Below are positions 4,275 through 12,427 of a stretch of DNA of 12,427 bases, piece after piece. Position 1 is the stretch's first letter. Each line of letters begins with the position of its first letter. The position numbers and the translations under genes are program-made. Source of the DNA: Candidatus Muiribacterium halophilum. Its GTDB lineage: Bacteria; Muiribacteriota; Muiribacteriia; Muiribacteriales; Muiribacteriaceae. The stretch lies in assembly GCA_023228995.1 (NCBI GenBank), contig JALOAD010000075.1, forward strand, positions 1 through 12,427, read 5' to 3'. The notes under the pieces were generated by a model. The model was not told the DNA's origin, searched no databases, and saw only the letters and a program-made list of their open reading frames with translations.

Positions 4275-7200
4275 GAACAAAAAAGAATAACTCCTGAAGA
4301 TGGTCTTAAATTTGAATATTTTCCTAATGATAAATTAGGTTTTAATGTATCAGATATAGTTCTTTCACGAGATGGTAATAGGATTTTTGGTATTAATAGA
4401 AATAATTCTAGATTATTTGCAGCTAACCCGTTTTCTGGTGATATTGAAGATGAAATTGAAATTGATGAATTGCCAATTAATATCGAGATTTCAACTGACT
4501 CAAAAAAACTTTATCTAAATTATGGTTATAGAATTGATATATATTCATACACTCCAGGTACACTTTCATTAACCAGTATTGTTAAGGGTATGGATTTTGG
4601 CAAGATAAATGATGTTGGTATTTTTAATGGTAAGCTTGTTATTGCATCGGATCGTGGTATTTTTAGTGATGGAGATAAATTAAATCTTCTTGAAGATATT
4701 AAATTTGTTTATTTTAAATTTGATAAAAGTGTTATTCAAAGTGGTAATAAAATTCTTGTATATGATAAATCTCAATTAAAAATTCCAATTGGAGAAAAGA
4801 TTATAAATGATGGTAAAAAAGTTTCATCTGCTTTTTATGATGAATATAATGAAAGGTTTATTTTTTCTACAAAAGAAGATTATATTTACCTTTATAATAT
4901 AAAAACTAATGTGTGGAGCAGTGTTGTAAATAATAAAACAGAAAATCTTAATTCTGTTTTTTATTCATGGACGGAAGGTGAACTTTATGCAGCGGGAGAT
5001 TTATCTAATTCAAAAGGTCTGTTTAAAAGTGTTTTTGGTAATTTTGCAAAAATAGATCTTATAGATGCAAATGATCATAAAATTTATGATATGGATTATT
5101 CGGAAGAAGATGGAAATATATATTTTCTTACAAATAATCTTTACAAATATTCTATAAAAAATGAAATAATCGACAAAATTTGGGAATCGAATATTGCAGC
5201 TAATCCATTAAGAATAATCGATAGAAATGAATATATATATATGCTTTATGATACTATGTTTGTAAGATATGATAAATCAAATTACTCTGTTTTATATTAT
5301 GAAGGTGAGAATTTTATTGATTTTTGTATTGATAATAGCCATGTTTATTTGACAGATTCAAACAGAGTTATAAAGCTAAATCTTGATTTTTCTGAACCTG
5401 AAACTTTAAAATTCTTTACTGATATTGAAAAACTTATAATGTCAAAAGATGGTAAAACTTTATTTATGTCGTCTCCAAGTACAGATACTGTGTATTTTCT
5501 TGATACTTTCACAAACAAGATTAATTCAGTATCTACAAAATGCAATAGTTTGATTCAATCAGCAAGTGGTAATACTCTTATAAGTACTTCAGGAAATGAA
5601 ATAAATCTTATAAAAAACACAGTAATCGAAACTAAAAATCTATCATCAAGTTATAAAAGTCTTATAAATATTGATAAAACTGATCAGTTTCTTGCATATA
5701 ATCAATCAGATAGAAAACTTGATGTTTATGAATATGTTGATAAGTTTGCAGATGATTTTGATTTTTTCTCAGGTTATAATTTTTATGCATATTTTAATTC
5801 AGGTTCAAAAGGTTTTAATATTAGAGAGGGTAATAGTCAAGTTACAATTGATACAGCTTCCGCATGGGATTCTGACAATGGTATAAATACTGGTAAAGTT
5901 TTAATATATAGGACATTTGTATTTCCTATACCAAAATATCTAAAAAACATTAATTTAGATATGAAATATTCATTTTCAGGTGAAAAACTTGAGTTTTTTG
6001 CTTATGCTGGATTTCTTAATAAAGATAAGATTGAAAGTACAGCAGGAACGCTTTTTGATGCTGATGTTTTAAGAGAAATACCACAGGGGAGTGAGTTTTC
6101 TGGTGAATTTACTATTCCGCCAACTAATATAATAACAGTTGGATTTATTATAACTGATATTTCTCAGAGCACATTTGCTGAATTTATGCTTGATAAACTT
6201 ACATTATCTTATAACAAAGATAATGATTTTACACTTTTATCTTCTTATGATATACCTTGGAATAAAATAGATTGTTATGCTTTAAGTTGGGATAATAAAT
6301 TTCTATATGTTGGCGAAGGTAATACTTTACATACTTTTGATCTTGAACTTGCAAAAAATATTGAAAGAAAATCAGTAACTATATCTGAATGTAGTAATAT
6401 CGAGTCTATTTCAGTTTCAGTTGATAATAACACAATTTTTGCAGCAACAGATAATGGTTTGTATTCGATAAAAGAACCAATAAGAGAAAAAATTATTAAA
6501 GTTATGGTTGAGAGTAATACGAGAAATGTTCCGCCTTTTGTAATATATTCTACAGCTTCTAATTGGAAAACTACTCATAGCACAAGAGTTATTCCGCATA
6601 TTCTTAATAGAGAATTTATTTTTGCAGCATCTGAATATGGTGGTTTTATAAATAAAAATACTGTGTGGTTTCCTGATAAACAATATGTTGTAGATAGTAA
6701 TATTTTAATTAAAAACGGAGCTAGTTTATTACTTTTACCAGGTGTTAATGTAAAATTTAAAAAAGATGCAAAAATTATAGTAGAAGAAGATGGTAAATTT
6801 GTTGCAAGAAAATCTGTATTTACCTCGATAAATGATCATTTTAGAGGTGCGGTATATCCAGAAGGCAGTGGAATTCCTCAATCTTCTGATTATGCTGGTA
6901 TTGATTTTCAAGATGATTCAGAAGGTATATTTGATGGTTGTGAATTTTATTATTCTTCTAATGCTATAACAAAGAGTATAGATGCAAAATTAAAATTTGA
7001 AAACAGTATTATTTCTAATTGTGATTATGGTATTAAAGCTTCTGGTAAATATGAGCTTGTAGCTGGTGATTATATTTACAATACAACAATAAAATCTAAT
7101 AAATTTTTTGATAATAATTATGATATTTATGTTAAAAATTTTGAAGGAGAAATTAAATCCAATTATTTTGTAAGAAATGCTATTCATTCTATATATTTTG

Positions 7201-10200
7201 GAGAAAGTCCATTTTTGAGGATAATAAACAATTCTTTTATATTAAAAACTGATAATAATCAATGTATTAGCGGAATTGATGGTGAAATAACGCTTAGTAA
7301 CAATGAATTTATATTAACTAAAAGTGGAATTAAATTATCTAATACAAAGATAAAAGCATCTGATAATATAATTGTCAGTTCATCTGATTTTATTACTTTT
7401 GGTGATAATAAAGATGGCAAAGATATTATTTTACTTAAAAATAAATTTATTGATTCAAAAGATTTGTTTAATTTTACAAATTTATTTAATAATAATACTT
7501 TAAAAGCTTATTTGAATTATTTTATAGGTTGTTCAAGTGAGATAAATAATGATTCAGGACTATTTTTGAATTTTAAATATAATTATTGGGATGGAAATCC
7601 TCCAGCAATATTTACAAATGTTCAAAATAATCCATATCTTCTTTATGGATTAATATCAGATAGCAGAAAATTTGAAGATGCTGATATAGTAATACATAAT
7701 TTTGTAAGGATTTTATCACAGGGTAAGCTTGAACTTATTAATGTAAGACCTTACTTTTTTTCAGAACAGATTCTTCCATTTATAGATATTATGAAAAATT
7801 ATGGTAGTTATGGTAGTTTATCAATTAAAAACTCTGATTTTTCTCAAAAAATAACTCCAGCTATAAAAGATATATCAGATGTAGGAATTACACTTAATCC
7901 TAATTGGAAGGGATTAAGAATACTTGGTAAAATTGACGCATATAATACTTATTTTGATAATGTAAACACATTGTTTAACTTATATAATACAGATGAAACA
8001 AATCATTTTGGAGCTGATTTGTCTGAAATTGTATATTGTGAGACTGGAAATAATACTGAAAGGATAATGAATTTTAAAAGAGTTACAAATAATGCAAATT
8101 CTTTCAATTTAAAAGCAGGTACTGTAAGTTTTAATATATTCAGGACTACTGACTCTCTTGTTTCATCAGCTATTGAAGTTGATTCAGCAATGGCAGTTCC
8201 TGCTGCCGAGAATAAATTGAAGCTTCCTTATAATTTCTGGAATGACAATTATTTTTCTGAAGATATGCTTAGTGATTTTTCAGCTTATGTTGATATTCTG
8301 CCAAATGCTGTAAGCGGAAAAGTTGACGGTGATCTTTCAATAGATAATGTCAGAAATCCAGTAGTTGCAATTGGAGATATTGAACTTTATGGAAGTATTA
8401 TATTTTCAGCAGATACACCTGAAATACTTTTTGCTACAGATTCAGGACTGGTTCAGAAATCCGGGAAGATATATAAGACAGATGACTCTCAGATTACTAT
8501 ATCAGATATAAGAGAACTTGATGCAGATTATTCAAAGTACAGGTATTTTGATTATTGGGGTGATGCTGATGAGATATCTTCAAAAATATTGATTGATAAA
8601 CTCGATTTTAGTGATTCTACAGATGAAATAAAACTTGGTGAGATTGAAGACATATATTCTGCAAGTTTTTCTCAGACAACCGGTAAACTTAAAATAAAAA
8701 ATTCTAATATAATAGCTTCAAATTTTATGCCGAATTCAGGGTTTTATGGAAAAGTTGATATTGAATCATGTAATTTTATTATACATAGCGATACAAATAT
8801 TAAAAACACAGGTTTTTTTGGTATAAAAAAATCCAGAATAGGATTTTATGACGATACAATATTACAGTTTTCTGCAATTACAGATATTGATATATCTGAA
8901 AACAGTATAAACGGAGATGGTCTTAGAGAATTAGATAATCTTGTATTAAACGAACCTTATTCAGGTGCTTATGGAAGATTTCAGATAACAGGTACTAGTG
9001 ATTTTATTTTTAAATCAAATAAAGTCAGAGCATTACAAAATATGGTTTTTAATTGCAATAATTCTGTAAATTATACAACCTTAGTTTATTCGGATAACAC
9101 AATAGTAAGCAGCGGAAGTGATAATTTATTTACGGTAATCTCTTCAATAAATGAAGTGAATATATTAGATAATAAGATAGGAACACTCGATATTGATTTT
9201 ACAAACCCTGATATTTATATAAAAGCTAAGGAAATTTTTACTGTATCTGCAAAAAAATTAACTGTTTCTCAAAATTTATTTCAACATGGAGGAACAGATT
9301 TTGATTATTTAATATCAAGCTCCGGTCATGATATCACTTATATTAAAGGTAATATTTTTAAATATAAAAACAATGGAGCAATATTTACATTTCGTGCTAC
9401 ATATTATGAAGCTAAAAGTGAAATTTTTCAAAATGTCTTTATTAACGATTCGATGAATCCTGTATATCTAATTCATGCGGTTGCTGGTGGAACTATTGAT
9501 TTTTCCTTTAATCATAATATTGGTAAACATTATTTTTATTCAAATCATTCAGCTTTTATATCAATATGGAATAATAATTTTGAAAAATTATACAGTAATG
9601 ATTTTATTGAGACGCCAGTTGATTTTGGCGGTAATTACTTTTCCGATAACAGTGCAAATCCGGGATTCAGGCTTAATTATCCGGTTGATATATCTAAAAC
9701 ACCTGATTTTCTTATAAATATGGATGTGAATTCACTTCTTGGTTCAACAGTTTTTCAGCAGGGATATCTTACATCTGATAAAAATGTGAAGGTATTTCTG
9801 AAATACAGAAATATTGAGTCAAAATATGACTTTGGTAATTATACTTCGCTTTTCTATAATCCTGGACAACCTAATTCCATTGGAATGAAGATTGTAAGAA
9901 AAGTCAATCCTGCTCAGGGAAAATATTATATAAACTATTTACCTTATTATGTTAATACACAAAAAGATTCCGCTGTTCTTGATCTTAATAACTCTTTAGA
10001 TAACACAGAATATATAGGTGATTTTTTTGTCAATCATTCAAGTACAGATCCGGTTGACAACTTTATAAAAGGTGACTGGAGTGATGATCTTCTTATGACA
10101 ATCCCAAGTTCAGGGCTTATTGGTGGTGGTAGTCAGTATGTGTTGCCATTACCTGCAGAACCTAATTCTCTTCCTGTAGAACCTGATCCTCCCATTGATT

Positions 10201-12427
10201 TTAAAGTAGTAAGTGTCAAAGCTCCATATTATCCTTCTTCAATGGACAAAACTTATGATTTTGACGGAAATGTTGAGATATTATGGGAAAACAACAGGAC
10301 AACTGTAAGACCTATATATTTTTACAGGATATTTTTATATAATCAGGCTAAGATACCAGTTAATTCAGAACCTTTTATGGAAGAGATAGTAACATCAAAT
10401 ACACTTCCTTATATTAATCATGTCTATTCTGGTATTGATCCTGGTTTTTATACAACAGGTATTAGAGCTTTTAATGCAAATGCAAATTTCACAGAGAATT
10501 CACCGACAAATCCTATTCCAATTGGAGATGAAGGACCACCTCATTTTGATATAGTTGTACATGCTCCACCTGTTATCGAAGGACCTCTTGCAGTTGATAT
10601 GGATCCTGACAGCGGTAATCTATCTGGAAGCAATATTGTAATAAGCCCAAGAGAAGGTGCCAACAGATATTATTATCAGATATCAAAAAATCCCGATTTT
10701 TCAAATCTTGTCAGAGAACAGGTTGTGACATCAAATGTAATTCCTCTTTCAAGTCTGAGTTTTGATAATGGAGGAGTTTATTATATTCGAGCTAAAGCTG
10801 GATATTCTGATGGAACTGTTACAGAGTATACAGAATTTGGAGAATGGAATCCTCTGTTTGTAAAAAGAGGGAAATTACTTGCAACAGTAATTAATCTTGA
10901 TACAATAACTGGTTCTGATTATGAAAGTTGTATAAAAGATATGATTTTGCCAGTTCATGCTATAAAGTCTGGTAATGCTACAAATAAGGTAAGTCATGTT
11001 TTATTATTAGATACTAATTCAAATTCTATTTCATTTGAAGGACAGGATAAAATTAAAGTTGAAGCAATAAAAAATTATCTTTTAAATGAAAATCTTTCAG
11101 ATGTTACTTATATTTCAACAAAGTATGATGGAATGTATAATAAAGAAATACTTGATGGTATTGCTTTAAGTTCAACTTATAAAATAAGCAATGCTTTTGT
11201 AAGTCTTATTCAAAGTTATGATGGAGGTTTATTTTATTCTGATATGCCAGGAAGAGAATCAAGTTCTATTAGTAGTTCTCTTAATAATAAATTTGGAGTT
11301 TCAACAAATGGTCCAACATCATTATCAGGAAATCAAACAATTTATTATAAATCAAATACATTAAGTAATAATAATGATTTTAATAAAAGTGTCGTTTCTA
11401 CAGGTATTGTGGAATTATCAGATTGGGAAACTAATTTTCTTTATTCAAATATATGGAAATTTCCAACCGGTTCAAGTGTTGTACATTGTGCAGATTCAAA
11501 TATACCTCTTATAATTCAGTTTGAAAATCCAAGGAAAATATTTCTTAATTTCAAAATTCATAGCGATTCTTATAATGCTCCATATTATAGTCAACCTAAT
11601 GGCAAGTTTGAAATATCAATGATTGAAATTGCAGATAGATCTATAAGATTTGTACTTGGTATACAATCTGATCCACCTTTACCTATAAAGTTTGAATATC
11701 GGGACCTTGCAGGTAAAGGAAATGAAACAATTTATAAAAAAATCTCTGTTGATGGTGTTGAAGTTTTAAATGTATATGATATAGATGGAAACTTATTTAA
11801 AGAAATGTTAAATGGTAGGATTTTCCCTAATTTATCATGGAATCTTGATAAAAATGTAACTCAATATTCTATAAAAATAAATACAGAATTTCCATTTAAT
11901 TTAGAATATACAGATTATTTTGATTTTACTGGAATGCGACCAGTTTTTAACAGTAATTTACCTACTTCTATAACATATCAGCTTATTGCAGAAAATGATT
12001 GGGGAGCTACTGAAACAAAAACTTTAAAAATTAATTTCTCAGGAAATCCAGAATTTACAATCCCAAATTCAGTAGCTGGAGGAAGTCAGACCTTGAAATT
12101 TACAATAGCAGATAATAATGAAAGAGCTGATAGATTTATTTTTCACATAAATAAAGTAGGAGATGCAGCAACAAAATATCAATTTCCAAGAACAGGTTTA
12201 CAAACAATATTACCAAATTACACAGAATTTACAGATATATCAAATAAAATAGGACATTATCAATATAGAGGAAAAGCAGTTAATAACACTATATATAGTG
12301 ATACAAATAACAATCAGGAAGTTTCAAATGAGATAAACGGGATTTTTTCGATAAAACCACCAGGTATGAATTTTGTGCTTCCACCATATAATGTATGGTC
12401 ACCACATGAATTGTATGAGGATTTTGA
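3915..12427 (+). CDS. Giant prepilin-like surface protein with beta-propeller, beta-helix and Ig/FN3-like regions, 3'-partial
   Basis: I read this frame to the window end without a stop: 2,837 complete codons, continuing beyond. Residues 1-32 are a class III prepilin signal: MKKG, cleavage before F5, E9 at mature +5, hydrophobic helix to about L32 with a Pro at 23. RKDFNDIDDYDGY (78-90) and KRYVEIYNG (112-120) resemble the globular domain of MshD/PilV-type minor pilins. Then come propeller-like repeats (about 133-615), a beta-sandwich (616-766), another propeller-like stretch (780-855), right-handed beta-helix modules (915-1915), a Gly/Pro-rich linker (2066-2096), FN3/Ig-like domains (2097-2316), a possible VWA-like part (2350-2450) and more beta-rich sequence. 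It is probably processed by a prepilin peptidase and displayed by a type IV pilus or type II-like system, as adhesin or tip protein; this role is inference. Usual prepilins have 100-300 residues. No pilus machinery gene lies in the window. Confidence 0.9.
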   Translation, partial: MKKGFTVAEILITIALITIVSGPLITSFMVGLKSTELMEKDFNMDTLAQELMQEVLEKDFEDKNFYGNIGKEEGELTRKDFNDIDDYDGYIEDYGNISDVTGIVNNEYANYKRYVEIYNGEQKRITPEDGLKFEYFPNDKLGFNVSDIVLSRDGNRIFGINRNNSRLFAANPFSGDIEDEIEIDELPINIEISTDSKKLYLNYGYRIDIYSYTPGTLSLTSIVKGMDFGKINDVGIFNGKLVIASDRGIFSDGDKLNLLEDIKFVYFKFDKSVIQSGNKILVYDKSQLKIPIGEKIINDGKKVSSAFYDEYNERFIFSTKEDYIYLYNIKTNVWSSVVNNKTENLNSVFYSWTEGELYAAGDLSNSKGLFKSVFGNFAKIDLIDANDHKIYDMDYSEEDGNIYFLTNNLYKYSIKNEIIDKIWESNIAANPLRIIDRNEYIYMLYDTMFVRYDKSNYSVLYYEGENFIDFCIDNSHVYLTDSNRVIKLNLDFSEPETLKFFTDIEKLIMSKDGKTLFMSSPSTDTVYFLDTFTNKINSVSTKCNSLIQSASGNTLISTSGNEINLIKNTVIETKNLSSSYKSLINIDKTDQFLAYNQSDRKLDVYEYVDKFADDFDFFSGYNFYAYFNSGSKGFNIREGNSQVTIDTASAWDSDNGINTGKVLIYRTFVFPIPKYLKNINLDMKYSFSGEKLEFFAYAGFLNKDKIESTAGTLFDADVLREIPQGSEFSGEFTIPPTNIITVGFIITDISQSTFAEFMLDKLTLSYNKDNDFTLLSSYDIPWNKIDCYALSWDNKFLYVGEGNTLHTFDLELAKNIERKSVTISECSNIESISVSVDNNTIFAATDNGLYSIKEPIREKIIKVMVESNTRNVPPFVIYSTASNWKTTHSTRVIPHILNREFIFAASEYGGFINKNTVWFPDKQYVVDSNILIKNGASLLLLPGVNVKFKKDAKIIVEEDGKFVARKSVFTSINDHFRGAVYPEGSGIPQSSDYAGIDFQDDSEGIFDGCEFYYSSNAITKSIDAKLKFENSIISNCDYGIKASGKYELVAGDYIYNTTIKSNKFFDNNYDIYVKNFEGEIKSNYFVRNAIHSIYFGESPFLRIINNSFILKTDNNQCISGIDGEITLSNNEFILTKSGIKLSNTKIKASDNIIVSSSDFITFGDNKDGKDIILLKNKFIDSKDLFNFTNLFNNNTLKAYLNYFIGCSSEINNDSGLFLNFKYNYWDGNPPAIFTNVQNNPYLLYGLISDSRKFEDADIVIHNFVRILSQGKLELINVRPYFFSEQILPFIDIMKNYGSYGSLSIKNSDFSQKITPAIKDISDVGITLNPNWKGLRILGKIDAYNTYFDNVNTLFNLYNTDETNHFGADLSEIVYCETGNNTERIMNFKRVTNNANSFNLKAGTVSFNIFRTTDSLVSSAIEVDSAMAVPAAENKLKLPYNFWNDNYFSEDMLSDFSAYVDILPNAVSGKVDGDLSIDNVRNPVVAIGDIELYGSIIFSADTPEILFATDSGLVQKSGKIYKTDDSQITISDIRELDADYSKYRYFDYWGDADEISSKILIDKLDFSDSTDEIKLGEIEDIYSASFSQTTGKLKIKNSNIIASNFMPNSGFYGKVDIESCNFIIHSDTNIKNTGFFGIKKSRIGFYDDTILQFSAITDIDISENSINGDGLRELDNLVLNEPYSGAYGRFQITGTSDFIFKSNKVRALQNMVFNCNNSVNYTTLVYSDNTIVSSGSDNLFTVISSINEVNILDNKIGTLDIDFTNPDIYIKAKEIFTVSAKKLTVSQNLFQHGGTDFDYLISSSGHDITYIKGNIFKYKNNGAIFTFRATYYEAKSEIFQNVFINDSMNPVYLIHAVAGGTIDFSFNHNIGKHYFYSNHSAFISIWNNNFEKLYSNDFIETPVDFGGNYFSDNSANPGFRLNYPVDISKTPDFLINMDVNSLLGSTVFQQGYLTSDKNVKVFLKYRNIESKYDFGNYTSLFYNPGQPNSIGMKIVRKVNPAQGKYYINYLPYYVNTQKDSAVLDLNNSLDNTEYIGDFFVNHSSTDPVDNFIKGDWSDDLLMTIPSSGLIGGGSQYVLPLPAEPNSLPVEPDPPIDFKVVSVKAPYYPSSMDKTYDFDGNVEILWENNRTTVRPIYFYRIFLYNQAKIPVNSEPFMEEIVTSNTLPYINHVYSGIDPGFYTTGIRAFNANANFTENSPTNPIPIGDEGPPHFDIVVHAPPVIEGPLAVDMDPDSGNLSGSNIVISPREGANRYYYQISKNPDFSNLVREQVVTSNVIPLSSLSFDNGGVYYIRAKAGYSDGTVTEYTEFGEWNPLFVKRGKLLATVINLDTITGSDYESCIKDMILPVHAIKSGNATNKVSHVLLLDTNSNSISFEGQDKIKVEAIKNYLLNENLSDVTYISTKYDGMYNKEILDGIALSSTYKISNAFVSLIQSYDGGLFYSDMPGRESSSISSSLNNKFGVSTNGPTSLSGNQTIYYKSNTLSNNNDFNKSVVSTGIVELSDWETNFLYSNIWKFPTGSSVVHCADSNIPLIIQFENPRKIFLNFKIHSDSYNAPYYSQPNGKFEISMIEIADRSIRFVLGIQSDPPLPIKFEYRDLAGKGNETIYKKISVDGVEVLNVYDIDGNLFKEMLNGRIFPNLSWNLDKNVTQYSIKINTEFPFNLEYTDYFDFTGMRPVFNSNLPTSITYQLIAENDWGATETKTLKINFSGNPEFTIPNSVAGGSQTLKFTIADNNERADRFIFHINKVGDAATKYQFPRTGLQTILPNYTEFTDISNKIGHYQYRGKAVNNTIYSDTNNNQEVSNEINGIFSIKPPGMNFVLPPYNVWSPHELYEDF
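4311..5759 (+). other. Beta-propeller-like region of the giant protein (residues about 133-615)
   Basis: Repeated blade-like strings alternate hydrophobic strands with turn motifs of the type SxDGxxxF. Examples are VSDIVLSRDGNRIFGINRNN, INIEISTDSKKLYLNYG, EKLIMSKDGKTLFMSSPSTD and DYSEEDGNIYFLTNN. They resemble YVTN/SMP-30-style propellers. Blade number cannot be set by eye. The same pattern returns after a beta-sandwich at 6255-6480 (YALSWDNKFLYVGEGN and ISVSVDNNTIFAATDNGLY). Confidence 0.55.
6657..9660 (+). other. Right-handed beta-helix modules of the giant protein (residues about 915-1915)
   Basis: The region opens with the usual beta-helix cap, YVVDSNILIKNGASLLLLPG then VNVKFKKDAKIIVEEDGKFV. 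It continues with coils rich in N/S/D turns such as GIDFQDDSEGIFDGCEFYYS, LKFENSIISNCDYGIKASG and IKSNKFFDNNYDIYV. Module ends carry an aromatic Asn/Asp signature: NYW (7581-7589), NFW (8232-8240), DYW (8550-8558) and NYF (9633-9641), like the NYWG turn of NosD and adhesin-type helices. Beta-helices usually bind or cleave polysaccharide or act as rigid stalks. No catalytic residues were recognised. Confidence 0.7.
10122..10862 (+). other. Linker and FN3/Ig-like pair of the giant protein (residues about 2070-2316)
   Basis: A Gly/Pro/Glu-rich linker (GGGSQYVLPLPAEPNSLPVE) leads into two beta-sandwich domains. The second has the FN3-like pattern RYYYQISKNPDFSNLVREQV and GGVYYIRAKAGYSDGTVTEY. Such domains act as spacers or binding modules in surface proteins. 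Confidence 0.6.

Noticed and set aside
5671-5886. Other frames inside the giant gene (5345-5545 minus, 5671-5886 plus, 6417-6683 minus, 6990-7187 minus, 9475-9717 plus)
   Set aside because: All lie within the uninterrupted frame starting at 3915, and their translations are Ile/Phe/Asn-rich without motifs or ribosome sites.

Overview
The window is very AT-rich (clearly under one third G+C by eye) and bacterial in layout: short intergenic gaps, AGGAG-type ribosome binding sites and TATAAT-type promoters. No rRNA, tRNA or phylogenetic marker is present. The mixture of a DtxR/FeoA operon, a secreted FecR-domain protein and a giant prepilin-like exoprotein suggests a low-GC, probably uncultured, anaerobe-like lineage. 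Candidate phyla such as Muiribacteriota or Riflebacteria would fit, but that is a weak inference.

Left block (134-1836, minus strand): a tightly coupled three-gene operon read right to left. It encodes a seven-helix Bax inhibitor-1/YccA-like membrane protein, a DtxR/MntR-family metal-dependent repressor and a FeoA-like SH3 protein. The stop codon of the first gene abuts the start of the second, and the second and third overlap as ATGA. The leader of this operon carries a perfect inverted repeat that could be the repressor's own operator.

Middle block (1837-3664): a divergent promoter region, then a plus-strand gene for an exported FecR-domain protein with an Ig-like middle and an NTF2-like C-terminus. 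Its stop codon lies inside the first unit of a three-unit ~97-bp direct repeat. The array ends in four to five evenly spaced G-tracts (a G-quadruplex motif). It is followed by an intergenic element, with a CCGGGAT hairpin, that also occurs in related form at the left edge of the window (51-131).

Right block (3687-12427): a promoter, a ~190-nt structured leader with several competing hairpins, a strong AGGAGG, and one uninterrupted reading frame of 2,837 codons that runs off the right edge. I translated it by eye codon by codon and found no stop. It starts with a canonical type IV prepilin signal and what looks like a complete minor-pilin domain (MshD/PilV-like FNDIDDYDGY motif). This continues into a beta-propeller-like region, a beta-sandwich, several right-handed beta-helix modules, a Pro-rich linker, FN3/Ig-like domains and a possible degenerate VWA-like segment. 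Prepilins are normally about 100-300 residues, so this looks like a giant surface or tip protein anchored in, or exported by, a type IV pilus or type II secretion-like machine. No machine genes lie within the window. This gene and its leader are the most promising candidates for something undescribed.
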